Shown in pieces: positions 49,101-61,099 of a stretch of 64,000 bases of DNA; positions within the stretch are counted from its first letter, which is position 1, and every line of letters starts with the position of its first letter. The stretch is from NCBI RefSeq assembly GCF_036417845.1, contig NC_089990.1:3298001-3362000 (forward strand), written 5' to 3'. The notes beneath the pieces were generated by a model, which ran no database searches, had not been told where the DNA came from, and saw only the letters and a program-made list of their open reading frames with translations. The position numbers were made by a program, and so were the translations under genes. The DNA comes from Apteryx mantelli (Eukaryota; Chordata; Aves; Apterygiformes; Apterygidae).

Positions 49101-51739
49101 CACTGTGTGGTGCTGAGTATTTGAATTTCCAGAGCTGATTTTGGTGTTAGTTTCCATATTCTCCGCTATTACTCTTACGGGCTCGCTCAGTCGTCTTCCT
49201 CCGCATGCTCGTGTGTATACACACGAGTGCCTTTCTGCATCTCCAGCCCGCGGCCTCATCTCTGAGCGATGCTACCCTATCGGCATTATCTTCAAAGCAC
49301 TGCCGTTTTCCAATTTAACAGGGAATTGGATTCCCGTAGCCTGCAGTATCTCAGCATCTCTCCTCTCTGCACCCGCTCTGTTTTCCTGCCCGTTCTCCGG
49401 GATGCCTTTGCCGTTCTGGCAGAGCCTCCTTATTGCCTTTCAGACAGATAAGGTCTGAAGCTTGATCTTTCAAAGCCGCTTGGGTGCCAGCAGGTGCAGC
49501 AAGGCACTGACCAGGGCTGGCAACTTTGAGCATCATATGAGGAGCCTGGAGGAATTTGTGGCCCTTCATGGCCAAGAACGGAACGGAACAACTTATTTTA
49601 CTGAAAGCTCTGGCCCTCGGGGCCAACTCTCACCCCTTCCTCTGTCTGCTTCTTTTCTTGCAATTTTCTTCCTCTTCCCTCCTCTCTCTCAGCCCTGCAG
49701 AGCCTGATCTCTCTGATTGCCCTCCCACCCCATTTCATCAGCAGCCTGGGGCCTGGCCCTCTGGAACTCTTCCAGCCCTTGGCCGGGCTCTGGAGAGGAC
49801 CTCTCGCTCATAGGTCTGATTTGGGCAATGGACCTCCACGGCAGCTCAGCCTATATGGAGGAAATAATAGATATATGACAGAGCTGCAGCAACCTGAGGC
49901 TTGCTGGCTACTCCCATGGCAAAACCGAACGAACCTAGGGGAGAGCGATAACCTGGCATTCGGGAGGCCTTCGTCCAGCATCTCCCTCTGCCTCCAGCTC
50001 TGCGGGTGACCTTGAGCATGTTGTATGGAAGAGCCCTGAAAGCCCCAAACTCCCGTTCGAAATTAGAGGGAGCTGGGGGACTCCGAATATCCACGGGGAC
50101 TTGGCCTTTAGCAAACAGCGGTGCAGCAGCACGCGTTGCGTGGGCCTGGCTGGAAGGATTTGTGGACGCGCGCTTGCATCCCGCAAGCGTGAGGCACGTT
50201 GTCTGAGGCACGGAGGGAGAAGCCACCTCCTGCTCCCTGCCAGCGCTGGCGCCTGCGCTAGGGCAGCTTTGCTATAAATCCATACCCGTTTACGTCACAG
50301 CCGTTTGGTGCCAAAGCCTGAGGGTACTGGAAAGTGGCCTTCGGATGCGTAATTTTGTTCTTTTGACTCTAGCTCCTCGTTTAATATTTCACAGCCTTGG
50401 CGGTGCCTTACCGTGCCGGAGACGCCCGCAAAGGCCAGCTGGAGGTTCAGCAATCGGCATTTCCATTCCTGCGAGGGGGGTCCTGAGCTCCTGCCCATCG
50501 AGGCGAATAGGGCTGCTCAAGCTCCTTTCTAGCTGGAAACACAGCTTTTGCAGAAGCTTTCAGCGCTGGCTTTTAGCTGTAATCCAGCTGATGGCTGTGA
50601 ACTTCAGAGAGGTGTTATGACAACACTGCTTTCAGAAGCGTTGCCTGGTTGTTGTTTTTTAAACCAGGGTTTCACTGGAGCGGGGTGAAATCATGAAGAA
50701 ATATGTGTGGCCCTGGATAGACATAATCCTGAGTCAACAGCCACTCCGCAGCATTCGCGTTATGAACAGCTTCCAGATTCTCTGAAGATATCATCAGTTT
50801 AAATAATTGCCCTTCAGTTTGGAAATATTGGCTCTTCTTTTGTGTCAAATAACACCTAATGTCGCTGTTCCTGAAAGAGAGTAGGATAAAATTGCCTTTC
50901 TTATTCTTCCCAGTGTGTTGACTCTGTTTGGCAGCATTTGGAATCAAATCAATCTTCTTCTGCTCTCCTGGACAGGTGCTCAGATTCGCTGAAGTCGGGG
51001 CAGAGCTTCCCCGCAGGCAGGGGAGGGGGAGCGAGACGTTGCTTAAAACACGGGAAAGGAGGATTGCAAACCCCCCCCCCATAGACCACGAGGGAAGCTT
51101 GAGGCTCACGTGTGAATCTGGGACAAGCAAACTTGCCTCCGGTTCCTGTCCCCTGGGCAAACTGCCCTGCTCAAGGTGCTTGTGCACTCTTGGACCCTCT
51201 TGTAAGTCGGGTTAAGATTTTTGGGAGGATTTAAATGCCTGCAGAAGTATCTGCATCCTATCCAGGCTCCTGGTATCTGCCCCGGCTTTCAGATTGTTTG
51301 AGGCTCTTTATGTGACTTGGTTTCAGTGTGACCGAGGTGACGCTTGGGTTTGAAATCCCCCTGGGCCGGGGGGTGAACAGCATTTCTCGCCCGCCAAGGC
51401 AGCAACCCAAACCTCCACGTGGCCAGGGTGGCTGGAGCAGCTCCGTGCCTCTGTTTCCCCATTCGGGAAGCAGAGATGATACCGTTGCCTTCTGCAGAAG
51501 AGGTCTGGTGGAGATCTAGAGGTCTTCGTTTTGCAAGTCCTGATGACTGTGAGACGCGGAGATCCTGGTGTGCTTGGAGACACGTACACTTAAACCGGCA
51601 GTGTGTTTCCCCCTGGCACTGAGAAGCCATTCCTGTTTCGAAGTTAATTAGTTTTCAAGCGAAGGGCAGCAGCTGTCCTGAAGAGGACTGTCCCTTGCAG
51701 CACCTCAAGCGCCTCGTGAACCGTGTGGCCTCCTGACCC

Positions 51740-52600
51740 ACGGATGGGTGGCAGGAGCAGGTCCCTCACCTTTGAAGGAGGCCGACATCGCACACCGGCA
51801 CGCTCGGCTTGCGTCAGGCCGCAGGACGCCCACCGGTGCCGGCACGACTCGCACTCGTGACGCACGTGAACAACATCCCCCGGGTTTCCGAGCGCCTGCC
51901 TGGCGCTGCGGCTCGTTAGCCCTCAGATCCTTCCTTCCCCTCGGTGGCTCGGGCACCGTCTCTTTTCTTCATCGCCGCAGATTATTCCTTTCATTCTCCT
52001 CAAGAGGCCTCCCGGCACCTCTTAAATCTTTCCATTTTACCTCATTTAAACATTGCAGCCCACTCCGTAAACCTGAGGAGGCTGGAAAAGATGAAGGTTA
52101 CGTCCTCAAGAAGTGTTTGGACGAAATGCTCTCCTTCTCACCCGGGAGGCACCAGGAATTGCTTTGGCGATGGCGACGGCGACGCTGGGCGCATCGGGGC
52201 AGCCTGGCTGTGCCCCCCGGCCGGCGAGCACCCCGTGGGCTCCGCCGGCGCACGAGCATCCTTAGGAGGCTGCCGTGCCGCTCACCCAGCTCTGACGCGA
52301 TGCTTCCTCAGCCTTTCGGGCAAAAACGGCTCTTGCGGGCAGCCCCAGCACCGGCACGCGGGAAGAAGCCCCCCGGACCAGGCTGCCGGCATCGGGCTCC
52401 GGGCTGATCGCAGCCGCAGCAGCCCCCTTTCGCCGGCACCGCCGCTCCTGCCGCGGACCCTCGCTGCCCGGCGAGCGACGGTGGGAAGAAACCTGCCTCT
52501 CCGACGCCGGCTTCCACCGCGACCGCAGCTCCCTCGCACGCCCAGCCGAGGACGAGCGCCGCTTTTACGGCCGGTCGCAGCAGGGGGAGCGTAATCTCCA
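51740..52600. other. CpG-dense segment (possible CpG island)
   Basis: CpG-dense sequence with no recognisable promoter motif set or exon. A plus-strand open frame of 219 codons (51748-52407) overlaps minus- and other-frame open frames of similar size, so it is not good evidence for coding. Confidence 0.45.
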
Positions 52601-55600
52601 TTCATCGCTTTATTAGCGCTGTGACTGCTCTGGGCTGCAGTTACCTTTAATTGCTGCCTCCGCTGGGGCTGGTTGTGCCTCTTTCAATGAACAGCTTGGA
52701 GGTCCCGGCTCCCAAACAATGAAACCACTTACCACCACTTGTCTTTTAAATCAGAGCTCCTATTTAGCTGGCTCCTTCCCTCCAGCCAGCTTCTCGGCAA
52801 TCGTGCGGAGAAGAGCTGCGCAGTCACGTCCCTCTGTCACAGAGGTATCTGAAAGCTGTTCCCCCGTGGCGGCACCGCGCACTGGTTTAGGACGTGGTGC
52901 CGAGGAGAACATCGTGTCCGGTAGCGTTTGCCTCCCTCTTCTGCTCGGTTATGGCGCTTTGTTTCCTTTACTTGGCACATTGCTGCGAAGGGATGGATCC
53001 TCCCAGCCCGTACGGTCCCTGGGCACGGGAAAGGCAGCTTGGAGGAAACTGCTGGGAGGCCTGCAGGGCCCTGCAGCGCTCCTGAAACCGCCCGGTTTGG
53101 AAGGTGGGCACCAGCTCATCTGGACCGGGTGAACCGAGTCAGGACTTCTACCCCAGCCCCGACCCTGGTGCAACGCGGAGCATGACTGCATTGCAAAGCC
53201 TGGGTGAGAAAATCCCCTGGGCGTCCTATATAAAATAGTACCTGGCACCCGTGGAGCTACGTGGCCCAGTTAATTAGCGCTGGCAAAGCGCCCTTGGAGA
53301 GAAGCTGAAGGATTGAGGCACACGTAGCCATGGAGCAGGGGGGAAGCAGCTGAGCGTCACCTTTACTGCGTGAAGGTGAAACTGTGCTTTGGAGCTGCCT
53401 CGCGCGGGGAACGGCGAGCGAACAGCAGAGATTGCAGGGAGAGGGAAGAAAGTGCCAGTGCGGGATCCCGAGGAGCTGGAGGGGAGGGAGCGGGCAGGGA
53501 AACCGTCCCGCCCGGGGGATCCCGCGTGGCTTCGTCACGGCCTCGTGGGACAGACCCGCTCGGCGTTGAAGGAAGCAGCATGGAAAAACCTGGGTCGCAC
53601 ATCATCCGCGCAAGCCCCGCTCCCTCCAGCGCCTTGTGCCGAGGATCGGGGACGTGGCAGGGCTGGTGGCCCCGGGGAGGACAGATCGGTCCCGGCAGGA
53701 GGACGGGGGGGCCTGTCACCACCCCGGTTCGAGGCGCAGGAGGGGACCACGGTGCTGGGCTCTCGCGATGGCACTTTTCCCCCCAAACCCAGCCTCCCTG
53801 CCTGCAGGCACAGCAACGGATTGATTTTAGGTGGTAGCGGATAGGGAGCTGCTCGCACCCATCGATCACCCCCCCCCCCCGATTACTCCGGCACTTGCTA
53901 TTCAGCTTGTAAATACAATTACAGTGTCAATCTGAAAAGGAAGCGCAGGGATGATAAGCTGCTTCTCCTTTACAATAAGCTCAGAGAACTTTTCCCTCTC
54001 CCACCCCTTCCCCGCTTTATTAAAGAGCCCAATAAAATATCCTGGGGACAAGAAGGGAGAGAAAGGAGCAATTCAAAGGCAACGTCGGAAGGCGCTTCCA
54101 GCCATTTTAGCGTGTAAAGGAACCGGCACGGAGAGACCGGTCGCTGTCGAACGTTTTGGTGGCTCCGAGCCCGGCACCACGGGCCACCCCACTGCCTCCG
54201 CTGGGCCGGCGCTGCTCCACTGAGCTCCTGGGTGGTTTTGTAAGATCTCAGCTAAGCTCCCGCTTTGACAGCAAGCATCTCAGGCGTCGGATCAGGAATT
54301 CAACGCAGTAGTCCACTTTCGCTGTTTTCAGCTATTCTCTGTAAAAGAAGAAAAAAACCAAGTGCTTTGCACCTAAAAATAATGTATTCCTCTCCTTCCT
54401 CCGTGCTGCTGCAGCATGACGCCACGGCCCCCAGCAGTGCCGCGACGGACTGGAGGAGACGGTGCTTTGATGGTCACTCCTGGGACAGCCGGCGTGGAAG
54501 GAAGCCCCGGCTGCCGGAGCCTCGCCGACCACGGAGCATTTGTAATCGCTGGAGAAACGTTGCCTCCTTCACTGACCGACCACATCGGGGCTCTCACGCC
54601 AGCCTCGCCTGCCAGCTCCGTCCTGGGCAGAGCTTCCCGGAAAACACCTCCCTTCCCGGAGCAGCAGCTGGGATATTGCTATAGGGTATCGCTATAGGGT
54701 ATCGCACGGACACTGTCCGAAAGGAGCAGGCTAGTGAGGATCCTCCGGCTCTTCTTTAAGGGTCACCACTGCTCGAAGAAGGGAACCGTCTTCTTGTGCT
54801 GTGTTCGCTTGGGACCTGGCACCATCCAGGTCTCGGTGCTCCAGCAGCGCAGCTATCCTTCCCAGCGGGGCTTTCCCCTTCCCAAAAAGGCTTGCTCCGG
54901 GTCTCCCATATGCCAAGGAGACAGGAGCAAATTTGATCCAGATTTGATCCAAATTCAGAGCGATCCGCCCCGTGCAGGAGCGATGCCACCCGTAAACCCC
55001 TCAGTGCCACAAGGAGAAGGTCAACGTCCACCCCAGACCCTCCGCTCCCCCCCGCAGAGACTCAGGTCCCCCCGAGCACCTCGGTCCCTTCCCCAGGAGC
55101 CTGCCGGAGGGGGGGGAAGCTGGAAAGCGGTGTTTGTCCGTCTGAACTGCCGGATGCTTAAATGCAAGGCGTTTATCGTGCCGCCCCGAGGCGCAAGGTG
55201 CTCGGCCGGGCTTCGGCGCCGCGGGACAGACGCCGAGCGCTCCCGCAGCGAGCGCCGCCGCCGCCGCCGGCACGGGGCTCTCACTTATTGCAGGCTTGAC
55301 TTAAAAACCGTGATTCATTTATTTTTAAATACCAGCGCTTGGATTCTTATCCTCTGGTTCTAGGTGTGTATTCCCAAGCCTCCCCGGGCGTTTATGAGAT
55401 CTCGGAATTTAATCCTGAAAGGATACATTAAAAATTCAGGTCTTTGTGGAGCCCTGTGATTTCAGGGCCGGGGATCTAAAGGTAAAAACAAGCAGCGCGA
55501 GACACGCGGCGGCACAGCGAGACCTGGCAGCGTTTCACACGGGTGCGACGGTCCGTCCGGAGACCCCTGCCGAGCCCGAGCGAGCGAGCGAGCTCCTTGG

Positions 55601-56699
55601 GGAAGCCGGCTCAGGGGCTAAATTCACCCGCTAAATTATTCCCGGCACGTCGTTCGCTCTGCTGCAATAAAAATACCTGGTTCTCCTCCACGAGGAGAGT
55701 CGAGGGTCTCAGGGATGGTGCCACCAGGAGCCTGGCGTGGTGCAGCTGGAGCCGGGAATGTGGGAGCAGCCGGGCTGCAGGCCCCACGCTGCCGGAGCTG
55801 GCCACCCCACTGGGAAACCGGGAGCCAGCAGCAGGCACCCGCCGCCCTGTGCTTCACGCGTTGGAAGCGGACGGCTGGGACCCGTGGCGTGTACCAGAGC
55901 CGTGCATCACCCTGCCGTAAGCACTTCCGCTCCTGCAGCATCCCCACCGCGGCGGGATTTATCGTGCAGGAGGGAAACAGGAGCAAGAAACTCTGCCAAC
56001 AGCGAGAACGCCAACATTTGAATGCTTTCGCTTCCTTCTGCCCGATAAATCACCGCGTGACTCTAATTACTGCGCTTGCCCTGGGTACCCACCGGCTTAA
56101 TACAGAAAATGAGCGCGGAGGATTTAGTGCTGCCGATCCTGGATCTTTCATTTTGGATATTAAAACATGTTTAATTCATTGCGACACAGATTCCAATAAG
56201 GAAATGCCCGGGCAGACTCCGGGCGCGTTTTGGGGTCCCGGCTCCGTGGCCCGGGCTGGGACTTGGGCCACGTTGGCTTCGTCTCCCCTCTGTGCCGACG
56301 GCGACCCAGGGCTGCGGCCAGCTCGTGTCCCCTTCGGCCACCAGCGGTTCTCCGGCAGCGGATCTGTGTTTGTGCAACACCCGAAATCTCTGACCCGAGC
56401 CGGGCTCCGGGAGGGCGGTTAAAACGCAGCCTTTTGCCTTCCGTAACGCGGCATCGAGCTGCGACGGGACCTGGAGGCGTTTGCCACCGCGCCCGGCGCG
56501 TTGCAGAGCGGTCACGGAGCCCGGCGCCGACCCCTCGCATCCCGCGGCATGCCGGCGGGGACAACGCCGGCTGGTCCCGAACTCCTGGCCACTCCGAGGG
56601 ACGTGCTAGCGGAGCGGGGATGCGGGAGGAGCAGGGAGCAGAGAGGGCCGGGGCGCTCACGGCTGCGGCTCTGTGCAGCCCACCGCGAGGCCGGTGGCA

Positions 56700-56726
56700 G
56701 GGATAGGGATAGGGATGGGGATGGGG
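56700..56726 (+). repeat. GGGATA/GGGGAT repeat, G-quadruplex motif
   Basis: Five G-runs (GGG, GGG, GGG, GGGG, GGGG) are separated by ATA, ATA, AT and AT. These are short loops of the kind that favour stable G-quadruplexes. The unit resembles but is not the telomeric TTAGGG. Confidence 0.8.
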
Positions 56727-56747
56727 ACAGAGCTGCGGAAGGGCTTC

Positions 56748-56765
56748 ACGTTGCCGTGGCAACGT
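56748..56765. promoter_or_regulatory. Full RFX X-box (GTTGCC-GT-GGCAAC)
   Basis: ACGTTGCCGTGGCAACGT has two 8-base arms in perfect inverted symmetry around GT. It contains both X-box half-sites, GTTGCC and GGCAAC, at the canonical 2-base spacing bound by RFX dimers. RFX factors drive ciliary genes and, in complexes, MHC class II genes. The site is 21 bases from the G-quadruplex motif, in a CpG-dense domain. Confidence 0.7.
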
Positions 56766-59700
56766 GCGGAGGATCCAGGACGGCGAGGCTGAGCCGGGCG
56801 GAGGCATCGCCCGGGCGGGCGGCAGCCGGAGCCAGCTCTCCCGGGAGCAATGCTTTGCTCCACGCCGTTCCCTCCGAGTCTGCTCCCGTTTCCTGCTCGC
56901 CGCACGGATCCAGGCAGCTGGGGAAACCCACCCGGCCGGACGCTGCCCTGCCTCGTCCCCCCCAAAGCAGCCGCAGCATCACCAGGCCGCTGCAGCCCCG
57001 ACCGGCGCCTCCCGGCTCTGAGCATCGCCGAGCGCCCGCCGCTGAGCCGCGACACCGGGTCGGGTGCCCGAGCGACGCCGGGGTCCCGCCGCGGGAGGAG
57101 GGATGGCGGGAGACGTCTGCCGTTTCGGGGGGGGGGTTATGGGGCACCTGCCCTCGGGCACCCGAGGCTGCGGTGGAAAACGCGGTGCCGTCCCAGCCCG
57201 GTGCAGCGGCGGCTCTGCCGGCCCGGAGCGCGGGAAGCAGCCGCCGCTCCGCTGCCACCTCCCTGCCACTGCCAGCCCGCTCCGTCCCCAGCGGCACGGC
57301 CGTAATTGCGCTCCCCTCTCCTAGCTGGGCGCCGGGGGGCTCGGTTCATTAGCGCTAACGAAGCGTGCCGCGCTGTGCCGCAGGGGCAGCGCGATGCTGC
57401 GCAGGGCTGCCGAGCGCGAGGCAGCGGCGGCGGCGATGGGGGTTTGCAGCCTCGCCGGCGCGGCGGCTCCCCCGGGACTCCCAGCTGTGCGGCGTCCGGC
57501 TCCCGGCACGGCCCGGCTCGCCGGGGAACGCCGCAGGGAGCGGAGCCGTCACGGGAGGCGTCCCCTTGCCCGTGCGGGGTGCTCGCAGCCCTCGGCTTCC
57601 CCCGCTGCCGAGCCGCAGCCGCGCTCGGCCGCAAAACCGGCTGCAAAGCGGCTGCTCAGGGCTCGCAGGAGCCCCGGGGCCCCTGCGGCGTCCCGCGCTG
57701 GCGGCGGCAGGGGGGGCACGGCCGGGTCCCACTCGCTCTCCCGGCCCGTGGCGCCAGGGCAGCAGCACTGCACAGCCAGACCCTCGCAGTGCTCAGTGCA
57801 TCACGCCGAGGGGCAACGCCAGGTGCTTAAAATTAGCCTCCCACCTCCTAATTCAGGTATTTAAATAAATGGGCTGATTGCTGCCTTCTTGTCTCCTCCC
57901 CGGTGCCGTAGGGTGCCCGAAGGTCCCCCGGGAGCTGCTCTGGTCCCAGGCGCATTGCAGCACCGGGCGCAAGGAGCCCGAATCCTGGCCGGAGCCGGCT
58001 GCCTGCGTGCGTTTCATGACGCACGTGCTCCGTTAAGGAAGAAAGATCAGAGTTCCCGGCAGCTAAAAATAACAACAGGCAGCGGCGTTCGGCCAGGCGA
58101 CGGAGCAGCACGGAGCAGGAGGGGCGGCAGCGCTGCCGGCTCCTTCAGCGGCGCGGGGGCAGCGGTGACGGATGGGGCGCCCGGCGGCTCGCCGAGCGGC
58201 GTGCACGCGATGCCGATGCGGCTCCACGCAGCGCGTCCCCGTGCTGGGACTAGAGCTGCCTCCTTGCCACCCGTTGGGACGTCTCCCGGAGTTAGGCGGA
58301 CATGCAAGCACGGATGCGGCCTCTAATCGCCGCTGTGCCTCGGGAGCCGGCTCCGCGCGCTCTCCCCGGGCTGCTGGATGCTCTCTAGCAAATGCCTCCG
58401 CCTCCTTCCCGTGGCCAGATCGAAGCTTTTCATTCTCCCCTCTGGGTCCTTTCCTTTTTGCTGCCGGCTGAAGAGCAGGGAGAAACGGCCCAAAGAGGGG
58501 AGGGAGCAGCAGAGATGCCCCGTGCCTGCTGCAGCACGGCGTGGGCTCGGGGAAACGCGAGCGAAAGCTGCTCCGGGTCGGCGCCTTCGCCCTGCCGGCG
58601 CCTCGTGGAGGTGCCACGGGGCAGCACGAGCGCACGCCTTGGTGGCACCATACGGAGGACAGGCGTCGAGCGCCCTCTCCTTCCCCCCAAGGCAGCTGCA
58701 CTTGAGGAGGACACCTCCACGGGAGGTCGGTTGGAGGTTAACTCTTCTTAGAGGAAATCGGAGAGCGTTATGGAGACGGGCTTTGGGCATCGGAGAGACA
58801 GATCTGGGGGGGTTTGTGGACTGGTGGGAACATGACGACCTGGAGGTTCCCGCGTGGTGGCTGCTGTCAGACTTGCTCCCCCAGGTCCGGGCTGGGCACC
58901 TCGCTCCTGCGCGCGAGGCCGATGCTGCTCCTGAGCGCCCTGGTGACTCCCCAAGCCCCTTCCCAAGGGTCCCGTCGTGTCCCCGCACCTCTGCCCCCTC
59001 GCAGCTGCAGCCTTGAAATTGCCAGTTCTCTGCACCCCCCGGCTTGGCCGGCCGCTCCCTGAGCATCCCGGAGCATCTCCGAAGTGCCCCGAGATGACTG
59101 CAGCCGCCACCGTGCCCTGCCTGCCGGGGGCAAATCCTTTGGGAAGGGATCCTAGGTCCACTCCTGCGCTTCTGCGCCTCGCTCTGCTGGTGAGCCCGTT
59201 GCTTACATAAACTGCTGGCTCTCGAGAGCTGATAGAGCTGTTTGCTTCCCACCCCAGTGGGCTCTGCAAGCTAATTTTATTTTTCCTAGGTTTAATGGGA
59301 TGTTTATTCCTCGACAGCCTTCCCGCAGCCTCCGGCAGGAGGGACGCTGAACCCCCACCCCGGCGCAGAGCTGGGAGCAGAGGCGTGAGCTCCCTCCCCT
59401 CCCGGCAGCGCCGGGAGCTCGGTGCTGGCCCCAAATCTAACCACGAGGGTTTGTGTCCTGCTGAGCTCATTCTGACCGGAGCATCTCCGCCGGGTGAGCT
59501 CAGCGCGGGGAAAAGCAACTTGCCGACAGTTTGGCCGCTGAGGACCCTTCTCCCTTGAGTAGGTAGAGCAGGGGCAGCAGGTCAAGGGGCTGCACAGCTC
59601 TGCTGTGGGTCTGCTGAGCCCCCTACGTGTCACCTCTGTCTCGATTTGGGGAGTAAATCTGGGCTTGAGTTCAGAGCAGACAGAAATAGCCCGTAGGGGG

Positions 59701-61099
59701 GGTGAAGAGTCCTGCCCCGTGGCCGCGTTCCTCTGCAGCACGAGGTGGCTCGCTCCGGAGCGCAACGGCTGGGGCTGGGACGCGGGTCCTGCCGTGTCGT
59801 GACAGTGCAGCTATCACCAGGCGACAAGGATCTGGCTTGAAAACTGTTGGCCTTGTTTCATGACAACTGCCGAACAGCCCATCAGGTAGTCGTGATTTCT
59901 CCTACTCACTCTGGCTTGGAGCCATCCAAAGGGACGGAGTAGGAGGGGATTGCTCTGCTCCTCTTGTAGAAAGGAGAAATCCCAGGTGTGCACAGATTTG
60001 TCACGTTCATCTGTCCCCTGGGCATGGGCAAGACCTTGGCTGTTGTCCCCACCTTCTGCCCTCACCATGTCTTCTGCGTGCAGCTCCCGGGGCAGCGAGG
60101 TTTGTACCAGGGCCCTCTCAGGGCAGCTGCTGCTGCAATAGCAATCGCTTCTGCAAGCATCGCAGCCTTGGCTGGTGACTGTGCCCGTGAGCTCTGCGAG
60201 GTCTTGGCTGGCAAGAAAGGCCACCAGGCTGAGCTGTCCTGGGAGGCCAACTACAGCCAGATGCTTCCAGACAGCTGCATTTGAGCTGCAGCTCGTCAGC
60301 CTGCGCCTTTAGCTGCTACTTGGAAAGGGGAGCAAGGAAGGGCGGCGTGATGGGGAGGGACGGGCCTGGCACCGTGGGGCAGCTCCCAGCACCCTGCAGG
60401 AGCTGTAGAGCTGCATGGAGACATGTCCTTATGGATGAGGAAGGGGTGGCACGGTCAGGTCCATGTACAATCCATGCTATGGCTTGGTCTACCTGGCTTG
60501 GACATCTTGGAGCTGCTCTCCCACCGGTCCAGCTCCTCTTTGGAGAGCAAGAGCTCCCTTGAAGTTTGCTCCTCGCTGTCTGTGAGCTCTGGGCATGTTT
60601 GTCATCTCGGTCTCTCCTCTGTTCTGAATCTTTCTGTGAATGTCAAAAACATGAGCTGAGCCTGGTCCGAGGCTCCCTGAGCATGGCGCTCTGCAGCGAA
60701 ACCCCTCATCTCACCACGGACAGTGAGAGTCTCTGCTGGGAGAGCGATAAAACAGCTCGTTGGGGAGAGACGGATGCAGCACAGGGCAGGAAGGTGGAAG
60801 CATGGCGAGTGCTGCATCCCAGCCCCGCAGTCTCCACCTCATCCTTCAGCAGGACGGCTGCAAGCGGCTGGGCGCAAGCGAACGAAGCCTGATGCTCCGC
60901 AGTGAACAGCTCGTGTCCCGGGAGTGATGTCCCCACGGAGCGGGAGGGCAGGTAACAAAGGGGTGTGAGTTTGGTTTTTTTAATGGAATAAATTCTGATA
61001 TTAAAATCTAGAAAAACATATTACCTTTGTTATAGCTTCTTTTCGATCGTCATTCTGGAAATACTTCTAAGAAGTTCTTTTCATAGTTGTATTTGGCAT

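Larger units (their letters stand above)
55100..59100. other. Broad CpG-dense domain
   Basis: About 4 kb of high GC with frequent CpG, broken by short AT-rich blocks. It carries the G-quadruplex motif and the RFX X-box near 56.7 kb. Open frames up to 309 codons occur on both strands, but they overlap one another and look compositional. It could be an orphan CpG island, a distal promoter for one of the flanking genes, or simply GC-rich isochore DNA. Confidence 0.45.
46191..61099. other. GC-rich intergenic region without supported genes
   Basis: GC and CpG content rise steadily to the right. There are many open frames over 100 codons on both strands, often overlapping in several frames, with Arg/Pro/Ala/Gly-rich products. 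That is what GC-rich noncoding DNA gives, and none has splice support or a family signature. Short AT-rich blocks of complex sequence interrupt it near 50700-50960, 53870-54040, 55285-55450, 56040-56190 and 57825-57890. These could be regulatory elements. Confidence 0.6.

Noticed and set aside
50672..51187. Minus-strand open frame of 171 codons
   Set aside because: It crosses a less GC-rich block, so it is somewhat unusual, but I found no splice sites framing it, no start context and no family resemblance. It is not reported as a gene; conservation would decide.
51748..52594. Plus-strand frames of 219 and 216 codons, including a KDEGYVLKKCLDEML-like stretch
   Set aside because: Two different frames of equal length overlap here, the expected pattern in GC-rich noncoding DNA, and no splice context was found.
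53227..53236. TATATAAAAT, a TATA-box-like sequence in GC-rich DNA
   Set aside because: No initiator, coding exon or splice donor in a fitting position downstream; left as an orphan match.
53715..53735. GGTTCGAGGC, similar to a tRNA B box
   Set aside because: No A box at the right distance and no cloverleaf arms.
56160..59252. Very long frames (up to 309 codons) on both strands
   Set aside because: Arg/Ala/Gly/Pro/Ser-rich, mutually overlapping, and without family signatures.
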